A stretch of DNA of 64,000 bases from Cyanoderma ruficeps (lineage: Eukaryota; Chordata; Aves; Passeriformes; Timaliidae). The stretch lies in contig VZDJ01007755.1 in the NCBI GenBank assembly GCA_008694505.1, forward strand, positions 2,247,409 through 2,311,408, written 5' to 3'. Shown here piece by piece: positions 13,157 to 24,700 of this stretch. Position numbers and translations under genes: made by a program. The number at the start of each line of letters is the position of its first letter. Within the stretch, counting starts at the first letter, position 1. The notes beneath the pieces are model-generated. The model was given only the letters and a program-made list of their open reading frames with translations, ran no database searches and had not been told where the DNA came from.

Positions 13157-13162
13157 TTTATA
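13157..13162 (-). promoter_or_regulatory. TATA box candidate, minus strand
   Basis: The minus strand reads CTCTATAAAGTG, a good TATAAA match, with GC-box-like sequence immediately upstream (13,163-13,250). Initiation would be expected near 13,130. Read on the plus strand the same site is a poorer TATA (TTTATAGA). Confidence 0.4.
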
Positions 13163-13275
13163 GAGCCGTGGGGGGGTTGGGAAGGGGCTCGGTGAGAGCC
13201 GGAGGCGCGGGGACTGCTCCGGGGGGCGGCCCGCGGTGACACGGCAGCCCAGACATATGGTGTCATTACTCAGCC

Positions 13276-16200
13276 GACACAAATTTGACACTTGGTGAAT
13301 TTATTGTATTTTGGTTTGCTCCTGGTGCCTGAAAGGCTTTGCAACTGTCTCTTCATAGGGCCTGTCACAGATGTTGATGTATTTTCCTCCTCCACAGCCA
13401 GGTTTTACTGTGGAAACTGATACAACTTCACGATAGAATTTCTGGATGAATTATTCACGCATTGCATGCTTTCTGCACATAGGGGGTTGGAAGAAATCCA
13501 TCCTATTCAATAAATGGCCTCTTTAATCCCCTTTAACAGAGAATTTTCCCTGAGTTTAAACCACTTCTATTATCACCTTTGTGATCATAATGTTTTGGAT
13601 AACATATTTATAGTTAATAGCTTTGTTAAATTTTTCACTATATTTCACCTTAACGTGCAATTAAATTCTCCAGACACAGTGATGAAACTGATACATCGAA
13701 GAGACAATAAACCATATGGCCCAGATTCTCATCATCTTAACTTTTGGTAGCCCTCTTTTTTTTCCTTTTTTTTCTTTCTTTCTTTTTTTTTTTTTTTAAA
13801 TCCTGCAGATCATTCCATGTCCAGTGATTTATAGGCTAATTCCTGAAATATCTCAATATTTGTTGTTGTAGACAGAATGGGCTGCTGCTAATGCTGGTAC
13901 CATCTGTGGAGATGATTTTTTAATTGAAAAGAATTTTCAGTCTTGAGAATAGAGAGTTGGATGAACTCATCACTGCCCCCTGAGAGAAGATTAATGAAAT
14001 GAAAACATATCGTATCGCTTTAATACCTGGAGAAGTAATAAGGATGCATCAAGTGACAATATAGAGCATAGTGCGTGGGGGTAAATTGCTTTAACATAAC
14101 AGGCAAAATCCACCCAAGAATTAAAAACTGCATTTGCTGTTTTAAAAACTGTTGAGGTATTAATGCTTTGTACCAAAACTCCTGGTTACATTTTCTTCCT
14201 GACTTCTAACTCCAGAAGCAGAGTTCAGATTCACATTCTCTTACTCTTGACCCCACATGCCATAATTCATATTCCCAAAATAATCCTGTTTAATTTAGTA
14301 TTAAGTAGCTCCTTGCCTATAGCAAAGTCTTGAAATCCAATGGCTGCCTGGACATTAATCTTATCCCAAACTGGTGATATTACTTTTGAAAGACAGAACC
14401 AAGTAAAACTATGTAAATTGATATTCACTATCTAAATTATAAGAGTTCTAGTTTTGTCTTAATATAAAACTTACACTGCCTTGACAAGAATTGGTAATTT
14501 AAAGCCTATTACATTTTTTCCTCAGATTACTGGGCTTTGTATATTGTTAATACAGCCTGCATTGCTGAGTCGCCAGTTGTTAAGTTGGAATTTATATTCA
14601 TATTTTGGAAAATTGCCTTTCTCCACAAAGTTCCATAAATTAAAATCTCAGCCCTGAACTCTCATGGCAGTATTCAAATATGGAAAATATTGAAACTACC
14701 TGGCCTCCACCCCAGTGTTTTGTAGAAGGATGGATAATAAGCATTTAAGGTATTATAAATAAGAATTTCCCAGAGTGTTTCAATTTACACAATAACATAA
14801 AATGAAATGCAGAAAATGTTTTGGGTTTTTTTATGGCTTTAGTAAAAAACTAGGGTGGGGTTTTTTCCTTAACTTTTTTACCCAAAAAATTGCATATTAT
14901 TCATAAAAGTACTGTATTAAAAAAAAAAAAACTTAAATTGACAAAATCCTGTCATTGTTATATCATGGTTTCATGAAACAAGAAACAGTGCAGCAGAATA
15001 TTGTTTGATAATTTGAAAAAGATTTTTTTCAATACCTTGTAGCTTTCTTTTAAGTTTACGTAGAGAAAGAGATTTTCTTCTAAAAATGGATTAACCTAAG
15101 CTGAACAGACACCATCATTGTTTCCCAGTCTGAATCCTAAGCTCTAGTTTCTCCTGGTCTAACCAAGTAAGTAAAGGAAAACAAACTGCAACTTTTCAGC
15201 AAATATATGCTGTTTTAAATTATAAATATCCCACTGGTAAATCAGAAAATGGAGCAAATATGGAGTTCAAGTACTTATTTAACTTTTCTTTTTTGACAGT
15301 AAAACACATACAACAATCCAGTGAACTGCCAACAATTTGGGTGTAATATTTGGAGATCCATTTCTGGAGTTAGGAAATCTGAATGTGGGGCATTAAGTTC
15401 ACGCTCTCCCAAACAGATTACGCTGCTTCTGTAAATGGGACAATTATGCATTTTGAGTGATGTTTTTCTGCTCTTTTAGTCTTTGAATGTGTTCATTAGC
15501 TACAGGAAGCCCCTCACAAGTTGAGGAAATAAAGGAACCGTCTAAAATTTTGATGTAAGAGACAGCAGTATAAGACTTTATTGAGACTGGCTATAGCCAT
15601 AAAGTTGTATGACACAGTTATACCTTGGACAAAAATTAATTTCAAAACCTCATGTTTAGAACATTTCATTTTGATGTTGTGAAGAATTCCATAGGTACAC
15701 TTTCCCTTTACTTCCTTTGGCTGGTGTCTCTTACACATGGCACTTGCCATGCAAACATTTCTCTGATTGGAAAAAAACCAGAAAAAAAAAAAGAAACTAT
15801 TAGTAACCAGCCAGTTACTCCATTATGATTGCTCTTGGTCCAAAAATGGACCAAGTTATTCACCCATCAAAAGTTACATAAGTTTGGGAGTGTTTAGGGG
15901 TTTTTTTTCCCTAAAGGCACTGGCCCAGTTGAGACTGCAATGGTAAAGCTGAGATGTTCCACTGCATTTGCAACACCTTGCAATGACTTAAGTCCCAAAG
16001 TTAGTATTTTCTGGAGTGGAAAACTGTCCCTTTTCACTTTCACTTGATGCCAATTCTTTTGCAGCTATGTGTCCCTGTGCTGGCACAAGCATGTTTGAAG
16101 GTTAGCTCTGCTGATTTTCTGCTTCTCAGGAAATGCCATCGAGGTGCAAAGGCTGTGAGCAATTTCAGTACAGGGCTGGTGGAACAGTAGGCAGGAGCTG

Positions 16201-16309
16201 CTGTTAAAAAGACAGCCACACTGATCTACTGACATACATCTTTGCTTTATCTGACAAAAAAGCTCTCCATCTCCTTTTTCCAGGCTTGTCTGCATATGTG
16301 CTGGAGGTA
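13276..16309. other. Unique AT-rich DNA
   Basis: No gene is recognised. A T/C-rich tract occupies 13752-13797 and A-runs lie near 14921-14932. The AT-rich stretch 13,500-13,740 contains TAAT-type homeodomain-like motifs but no arrangement I can interpret. Confidence 0.5.
13752..13797. repeat. T-rich pyrimidine tract
   Basis: T runs are interrupted by single C bases, including CTTT repeats. This is simple low-complexity sequence. Confidence 0.9.
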
Positions 16310-16480
16310 CAAGGAGCAATGAACCATAGGGTCAGTGCCAGGCCCCATGCCTTGGAAGTCTCTTCAAGCCTTGTAACCTTTCCCCTCCTTGAAGTCCCTG
16401 CTGAAAACTCATCTCTCAGTCAGGCATGTATTACATTCCAGATGGATAATAGCTGGGCAGGTTGGGAGCTATCTAGGAAC
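16310..16480 (-). mobile_element. Possible ancient LINE (L2/L3/CR1-like) 3' region
   Basis: The plus strand CCTTGAAGTCCCTGCTGAAA, followed by a CTCATCTCT..AGGCA pattern, resembles the reverse complement of old vertebrate LINE 3' regions. The match is remembered, short and diverged, and no end is visible. Confidence 0.3.
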
Positions 16481-16639
16481 AACCTGCATCCAGGCTGTTC
16501 AGCTGGAAGACCACAGCAGCAGTACTGAGCATCAGTTCCCTCTTCAATGCACACCCCAAACACGTGTGAAACCTTTGATGGCTCTGAGCTGAGCCTCTGT
16601 TGTGCAGTCATGCCTCCAGATAAGAGCAAGATCAGCCCT

Positions 16640-18716
16640 CAGGAGCTACAATATTAGTGATATTAATGTAAGACCCCATTCCCTCCCACTGGGGCTTTTC
16701 CTGGCCCAGTTTGCCCTACAACCCTGTCACTACAGACTGAACCCAAGAATGACACTTCCCTGTACCTTGTAGCACAGTGCTGCCAAATCTCTCAAAAAGC
16801 CCTGCATCAGCACAGAATAGCAATCAGGTGAACACCTATTAAAGGAGAGCTAACTAAAAGCTCCAAACAAGGGAATTTTCTCCTTTGTTTACCCATTTGC
16901 ATGATTCTCAGCATTTAATCTTTTTCAATGCTTTGGTGAGTTACCCACAGTCCACAGCCTTTGGAAGTGAAAGCAGTTCAGCTTCCAGTGCCATCACTAT
17001 AGTAATACATAAAGACTCAAACAAAGAAGAAAGGAATAACAGGAGAAAGCCACAGAAATAATCCTTTTGTCCACCATAACTGTTGAATGATAGTTTTTAT
17101 TATCAACAACAGTTCTTTAAAAGATATGAAATTTTGCTAGTAATAAATATTTCAGCCTCAGCCCTCCATGCAGACCACCTTTAAAAGCCTGTGGGCTTAA
17201 TGGTCTGGAATCTTATTCTGCCACAATTTTTTTGGCTTCTAATGGCAACTATTGCAACTACTGCAGTAAATATAATCTGGTGAACCTAAAAAAAGAAATG
17301 CAGGTGACAGGTCTTAAAAACCTGATATTCATTGCTCAACTGCTGGAAAGCATGGGTCCGAATTTATTTCATTTCCCTGCTTTCTAAAGGAGTTCAGCAA
17401 GGGGAAAAGAAGAGGGAAGAAACTGAAAATTCTGGGGAATTACTCTATTCTACTGAGTTGTTGTTATGTGCTTTACTTTAACAAGCCAGCTTAAAACTTA
17501 TAGGTGGCCCAAAAATGGATGATGTGATACAATGGGAAACCATTCAAATTCAACACAGCTGAAGAATAGCCTGTTACTTGGCAGGTATTTTGGCACTTAC
17601 AAATACTTTTCCCCCTGCCTTTTTCTTATACAATATTTAATCTCATTGTAACCTTTTCCCCCACTTCATTCTGCTTGTCATTGCCACCTTGCCAATTGTG
17701 TTTTTGCTGAATGTATTTTAAGTAGCATTTTTATATTTGGAACTTGGAAAGTAATTTTTTTTTAATGTCTATGAGAGTAAGCAGGCTTTAAAATCTTCCA
17801 TTCACCTTGGAGAATTTACATTATTTTTATGGCTAGTATACATGTGCAAGAGCAGATGGACAAAATAACAAATATATCAGGTAATAAATATCGCATGGTT
17901 TACTATTCAGAGTAATAGAGAATATAAATTTCTTAACTTTTTTTTTTAATATGATAATATTAAGGAATTTGGAAGACAAACCTTTAAAGTGCATTCATTT
18001 TAAAGAGAAAAGGAAGAAAGGATAAAACTTGCAGGACCGGTAGTCACTAACATTTCCTTTTGAGCAAGAGCAGTCTCAAATAATATTGAAAATAAACTGA
18101 CCTGGCTCTGTTAGCATTCAGTGTATACTTTATGTTCCACATTATCCAAAGACAGATGTGTGGTGTAATAAGCTTTAGCTATATGAGCAGAAAATTTGAA
18201 CCAAAAATATTGTAAGGAACTTACCTCTCACACCTCATTTATTCCTGTGGCTTCTTTCAGCCTTTGGTGTTTGGGGTGGGGGTTTTTGGTTGTGTTATTG
18301 GGGGGGGGGGTGGGGGCGTTTAAGGTTTTGGTTTTGTTTTGTTTTTTCTTTTGGCAAAGTGGGGGCAATCAAAGGAAGTTAAGTCTTTCACCATCTCTAT
18401 TTTGAAATTCATGCCTTTGTCATCTTCAGTCCATTGTTTCTACATTGGTCTCTAGCCATTCCCATGTTCTGCTTTCATTTGGTTTCTTTCTGACTGAAAA
18501 CAGAATGAAGCTGACCCAATTAAAGAAATTTGGGGAACCTTTAAACCTTTAAAGCCTCTCTAAAGCCAGCTCCTTGGATCTCTTACTAACTTCTGACCCC
18601 AGAGGAAATGAGCTGAAACAAACAGGATTATTAATATAGGTTTTGATGTTTTTCTCTAAATCCATATTACCAAAGACCTCTTTGTTGGCCCATTACTCTA
18701 CTGTTGGTCTATAGCT
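16640..18716. other. Unique DNA, nothing recognised
   Basis: No repeat or gene is supported apart from a G-rich run near 18,300-18,316 (ten or more consecutive G), which could form a quadruplex with neighbouring G-runs. Confidence 0.5.
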
Positions 18717-18769
18717 CTGTGGAATGGAAGTGGCAGGATCTGTGGAATGGTAGTGGCAGGATCTGTGGA
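18717..18769. repeat. Tandem duplication, 23-bp unit, 2.3 copies
   Basis: CTGTGGAATGGAAGTGGCAG plus GAT is repeated at 18717-18739 and 18740-18762 with one mismatch, followed by seven bases of a third copy. Each copy contains GGAATG. Confidence 0.95.
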
Positions 18770-21450
18770 GAGAAGATAAAGGGCTGTTCAATTTTACTAG
18801 TTCTGGGTTTTATGTGTGGACAGTGAATTCTGTCTCACCTACTCGCAGCATTTTTTTAATGCATTAACTCAGAGATTTCTAAACTTTTGATCTACATGAA
18901 AGTCAAACTCACTTTTCTGGTGTTTAGATATCAGTACACAGAGTCAATGACTGTTGGAGCAGTCTCTTATTTTTGATACTCAATCTTGTGGTCAGCAGCG
19001 AAAAATCCAAGGAGTGATGCTTTTTACAAACCTGCCAGAGAGGCAGATATTGCCCTGGGTGTTAGTAGAGTCTGAGGTGATTCAGGAAGCACCTAGAGGT
19101 CTCTGAGAAGCTTTGGCAGAGTTTTTAATGAGTTTTCTTTGGGAATTCAGCAGCCTCCATGAAGGCCAGGTCTGTTTAAAAATAGCAACTACTTACCTTA
19201 AGGGTTCCCAAAACATGAGCCAGGCTTTTCGGTCTCTGACTTTGAGCATGCTTACATGCAGCAACATTTTTGCTTTTAAATGGAAAAATGTACAAGCACA
19301 GAGTAAAGCATGTCTATTTTTGATTGCATGGTGCACTTCAAAGTGATCCGGGATGTATTTTAGGAAGAGGAGGCAGTTCTCTAGCCCCACAGTGCCCAGT
19401 GAGATGTTTCCAGTAGCATTGGAGAGACAACACTGCGTATGACAGAACATAAAGAGGAAAATTTCTTATTTTATGTAGGAAATAACAGCTTCTGACTCTC
19501 TCAGCAGCCTTATGTATAACAGTTCCTTCTCTGAAGGAAGTAATGTTCTCTGTTATATAGCTTGTGTGATGCTTCTTTTTCAGTCAATCTTTTACATCTC
19601 ACAGATGGAAAAACTTTTGGAAAATGTTGCTTCTAAAACACAGGATCTTTGCTTTATGGGTAAAATACTGTAAAAGAAGTTTGGCAGAAAGCTTTTGCAG
19701 ATAAATACTACTGTATACCCTAGAAGTGGGCAGAAAGTCAAATCCCTAGATCTGAGCACTCCCAAATTTACAAAGCTTGGCTCTGAGCCGAGATTTTTCT
19801 TGTGTTCAGAATGTGTTTACCTAAGCACGATCAGAATGAAAATTATTTTATCCCAATAAAAGTTAGTAAAAAGAGACTCCATGCAAAACAAGTAACCATG
19901 GTGTGAAGTTAGAAATAATTTAAATACAAGTTTTTGAGTTGTGAGGAGCTATCTGCTCCATCCCAGTACCTGTAACAGTTAAAATTTAGATCTTGCATAC
20001 ATGAAAAAATCACACCAGTTGAGCTTAAGTTATTATTGTTAAAAGATATTTTTAACTTTAGCTCTCAACGTGCAACACTTGCAAATTGTTGTCCATCTGT
20101 GTTCCAGTCTGTGCCAGTCCCTCCACACACGGGATAAACAAATTTGGGGTTTGGGTAGGTCAATGAGAAATAACATCTGTATTACTAGAAGGGAAGCACG
20201 GAAAAATTACAACCCTCATCTTCACTATTGTCAGCTCTAGCTGCACTATAGACAGCCTCTGGAGAAGGATGTTCAGTCATTCCACCACTTCTTTTGCTCA
20301 ACTTTGTGGTGTTGGTTTTTCAGTTAAAACTCTTTTCTAACCAAAATGATTCAGTGAGTCTATCAGTGCAAGAAGCTACACAGAAACCTTTATTTTTGCT
20401 CAGTACAGAGTGACTTAGTATACCTTGGTCACACAAAAGAATAAAGTCAGTGACAATGCAGCCTTTTGTAGATTATTTTAAAAGTAGCTCAATTAGATTG
20501 CCTGTGCACTTTGAAATTTTACTGGCCATTCAATTATGGGTGTGATCTGCTCTGCTGATTTGTTCCTCAGGTAGAGTTGTAGCTGGGTATTTGCATTTAT
20601 CTCAGTCTAACTGTGTCTGAACTCAAATGTGATACCAGTATGGATATTAGCAAGATATTCCTAGCAGAGACAAAACCTAAGATGCTGAAAGCAGCATCTT
20701 AAGCCACCATTCTCTTTTTTGTCCCAGTCCTGGTCCCATATGCAGTGATGCAGAGTGAAGGTTGCTGGGGAAGCTGTGTCCCTGTGTCCTTGGTGTTCAG
20801 TGAAATCATTGCTTTGCTGGAAAAGTGTGTGCATGTGCTCAGCCAAGTGCCCAGCAGTGTCTCTGGCTGTACCTGACAAGGCATGAAGAACTGAAAGTGT
20901 CTGCTGAAAATCATGTATCCATGTCAATCTGTATTTCCATATTTATTTGCTCACTTTCCTAATTCTACTGGCAGATCAAATTTGCTGCAAACTGTCTTTC
21001 TGCTACATTCAAACTATTCAAATTGACGTTTAGACTGACAAGCAAAAGGGAGACTGCTGGACACACCATGGATAACCAGATGAGACAGACTTGGGAGTGT
21101 CGAGCAGATATCACATTCCTGTTTTGTGGAAAGAAGCTGTGCTGTCCACAGAGTGGTGATGTAAACCAGCTCCACCAGGATCTTTCTGTACTGCAGGTAC
21201 AGAGTAAGAGCTCCATTTGCAAATGCTGATTTGGTACATCATGAAAATACATCTCTAAGTTGCACATTGCCCTGCAGTCCCCAGACTAAGGGGAGCTGAA
21301 GAGGAAGCTTGCAACAGGTCAAGTACTGAATGTTTTCCAGCTAAAACCCTCTTTAAAATGTATCATCTCTTATTTTAAAACATTAAAGAGAAGTAGTGTA
21401 GTTCTAACTGTACCATAAAAAGGATAAATATTCTAGTAGATACAAAGCTG
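18770..21450. other. Unique DNA with one short hairpin
   Basis: Nothing is recognised except the hairpin listed separately at 20678-20701. Short ORFs of 63-100 codons occur on both strands without recognisable motifs. Confidence 0.5.
20678..20701. repeat. Perfect hairpin, 10-bp arms, 4-nt loop
   Basis: TAAGATGCTG, then AAAG, then the exact reverse complement. It is short and has no other features. Confidence 0.85.
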
Positions 21451-21735
21451 GATAAAGACTTTTTACAAGTAGTGATAAGATAAGGGTCAATGGCTTCAAA
21501 CTGAAAGATTGTAGGTCTAGAGGAGGAACGAGGAAGAATTTCTTTATTGTGAGGTTGATGAGGCACCCAAACAGGTTGCTGGGAGAAGTTGTTGATTCCC
21601 CATTCCTGGAAGTGTTCAAGGCCAGGCTGGATGGGGTTTAGAGAAGCCAGCTCTAGTTAAAGATGTCCCTGCTTATGCAAGAGGGGTTAGAACTACACCT
21701 TTAAGTTCCCAGCCTAAATCATTTGACGATGCTGA
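21451..21735 (+). mobile_element. CR1 LINE, truncated 3' end
   Basis: The order of segments matches the 3' part of avian CR1. It has an ACTTTTTACAAG..AGTGATAAG start, then a TTCTTTATTGTGAGG block. A CAGGTTGCTGGGAGAAGTTG block and GGAAGTGTTCAAGGCCAGGC follow. A diverged gene-end block ends the copy near 21,717, with a decayed 3' octamer. It lacks ORF2 and, like most CR1 copies, is severely 5'-truncated. Divergence is visible throughout, so the copy is old and inactive. Confidence 0.92.
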
Positions 21736-24700
21736 CAGTGACTTTGTGATGTGAAGAAAGACATGGCCAACTAAAAAAATGCAATAAGCAATTAGAACAA
21801 ATGGTATCACATTGTTCCTTTGAACAGTGTCTTATTACTTAATTGAGACACAAAAAGCCATCACCAATAAATGACACTTTTCTTTGCAGTATTTTGAGGA
21901 CCTGTAATTGAAAGCATCTATTTTGCAGAAAATCAAAAATGGATGATACAAGATTTTGACATATGTTTCAATGTGCAACAAAACTGGAAAGAGCTCCCTT
22001 ATATTGTAAAAGAATAGAAACCACAGGCTTTGTGTACTGGAAAAAAACACTTAGTCACAGTTTTCAGCTAAATGAATAGTTCTCATTATTTAAACTACCA
22101 TTACTTAAAGTAAGGATATTCTAAATGCATAAATAATCAATTATTAATGAGTGAAAACTGATAATCAGATTAATCAACTTCTTCCCCATTCAAAATCAGT
22201 TCAGCCAGTGTTTTTGCTATTCAGTTATCAATATTTTTTCTTCTTGACAGCCTGTGTCCCTTTTTACAATGCCCTGCTCCTAGATTAGATGATTATTTGA
22301 AACATACAACTTCTGTTTAAAAGAAACATTGTCTTTTAAACCTTTCTGGTCTTGAAGAGTCTCTCAGAGATTTACTCAAAGCATATCTCTCAGAAAACAA
22401 GAACAAACAGATGAAGGAATCATCAGTTATTTATTTTTAAAGCTCTTGGGATTTTGCATCATAAATTTTGAACTTTTGCCACATAATCACCTTGAGTCTG
22501 AAAGAAGCCAGGATTTTCCAGCACTTTGGAGTTGATAACTTTCTTATAAATACTTCTAAAACAGAAATAGCCAGTTTAAAAAAGCAACCACTAAGCTAGT
22601 CTCGTTTGGGTAATTGTAACATTGTGCAGTGGATCTTGAAGAAACTTATGGTGGGTTGAGAGGACTTCGTGTTATCTGAAAAACATACTGTCCAAAGACC
22701 TCATATGCTCCTAGGATTTAAAGCTGGTGATAGAAGGTGGGTTCTGGTTCATATATAATAAATGGAGAGTCAAGCCAGGAGGGCAAGTGAGACCAGGCAG
22801 AATGCTAATTACATACTGCTTTTTGGATTTGGTATGATAGATACATAGCTGGAGGGGAGGTCTCTTTCCAAATGACATTTCTGTCTTGTTAACACATTAC
22901 ATGTGCTGAAAGAAGCCTGCCCAAGTCTCTTGGAAGAGGGAGGAAGGAAAAGAGAAAGAAGACAAACACACGATACTCAACAAGAGCAATGCCGCAGACA
23001 TGATACCAATGAGATGTATCTGAGATATACAGCAAACATCAAATCAGACTTGCGAAAATATAGAGACAATTTTTGGTATCGTGGCAATAGGTGAATGCAA
23101 AAGCTTCTTCAACTTATTAGGGGTAGCGGTTCTCCAATGAGAACATGGAAAGAGAAATGTGGATTTTCTTTTCATCTTCTGTGAATAAGAAAACAATTAC
23201 AATAATGTACATTCCACTGAACTGACAAGAATGTCGGCGTCCTTGGACATCGCAGTGAAGACTAATGAAACTGTGTGTAGTTGGGTCTCTGCTTCTGCAA
23301 AGTGGTGAGAGAGCAACTGCTGTGAAGAGCCAGGCAGATGCTCTCAGCTGAACTGATTTTCAGCAATGGTTTTCATCAGCTGACAGCAGCTCTGACCCCA
23401 TGCTGTGTGTTTGCTTATCCAGCTCCAGCTGCTGGATGCAGAATAGGCAACAAAAAATTTCAAAGCCCAAGTCAGCATCTGCAGCCGAAAACTGCACCTT
23501 AAGAGGGTTTTGGTAATAACTTTTGTATTTATTATGCACATCAGCTTGGCTTGATTCATTGCCATGATTCATCTCGAACAACATTATGCTTCTCAAGTAA
23601 AACACACTTCAGTACTGGGATTTGGTGGTCTAAAGCAAGAAAGGAGAACATGTGAGATGACACCGAAATATACCACAACATGCTAAGAATCACTGAATTG
23701 TGTATAGATGTATTCATAGGAAGATCTTTCAAAAGTCATGGTGGAAATACAGGTCTTCTAGAAAACAAATCACAGTGAATGCTCATATTGTCCCTTGAAC
23801 CCAGCATGCCATATTGAACAGGGATATAGAACTAGACAATCCTGTTTCTCCATGGTGCAGCTTTTATATGTTCTTAAATGTTAGGAGGATATGAATTAAA
23901 ATGGTTGCTGTATTCAAGAATTTTAATTCCCTTTAATAATCCATGTCACATGTGAATTGTTGAAAGAACTACCTAAGACATGGTCCTGTTCCCTCTGCCA
24001 ATTGAAGTGATTAGTGCTCTAGTGACATCAAAGAAGTTTTGTCCATTTCCGTCAACAGAGCATTTGGCCTTAAATCCACATTCAATATATTGTCATCAGT
24101 TAGCCCAAAATCATCCCTTGCAAATAATGGTATGTAACACTTCTCCTCTCCTCTCCTCTCCTCTNTCTCTTGTGTCTTTATTTTTCCTTCTTTTTTTTCT
24201 TTTCCAAGATACAAAGTTTTTCTTCTTGGTACAGATTTCATACCTATATCACAACCAGCAAACACCCACAGGAAATCTTTCAATAGTAGGAAACATTTGA
24301 GACAATACAGTGCCTTTAAAAAATCATTTGAAAAGCTGCTCACATTATTATTGTTACCGGAGAAACAGTCACTATAGATAATTTAAAGCTTTAATGATTG
24401 AAATACACTACTTGCATAATATCTCTTTAAGGAGTACTGTTCAAGACCTACGTTTATTAGTAATTGGATCTGGTTACAGTTCACAAATCTCTGATATCAG
24501 ACCTCAATTAAAATGCCATTTGTTTGGTGAAGTGTTGAAGTCCATGATTGAGTGAACAACATGGTCCCAAGTTCACTTCCAGTCCAGCTGTGGTACATCA
24601 GTTGGTCAGCTCCATAAGGAACAATTTCCCATTGCATGGATATCAACACCTCTAGGAGGTTTCACACAGATATATGTATGTAATGCTAAAAATAATCTTT

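Larger units (their letters stand above)
12900..13275. promoter_or_regulatory. Small CpG-rich, GC-rich patch
   Basis: I count about 20 CpG dinucleotides in 375 bp, 14 of them in the right-hand 195 bp, in a window where CpG is otherwise sparse. The stretch 13,140-13,250 is strongly GC-rich and includes a GGGGCGG-type GC box near 13,225. It ends in an E-box (CATATG, about 13,255). It is too short for a classical housekeeping CpG island but fits a weak promoter or enhancer. Confidence 0.5.

Noticed and set aside
18299..18316. G-run as a G-quadruplex element
   Set aside because: A single long G-run with only weak neighbouring runs; there is no evidence for function beyond low complexity.
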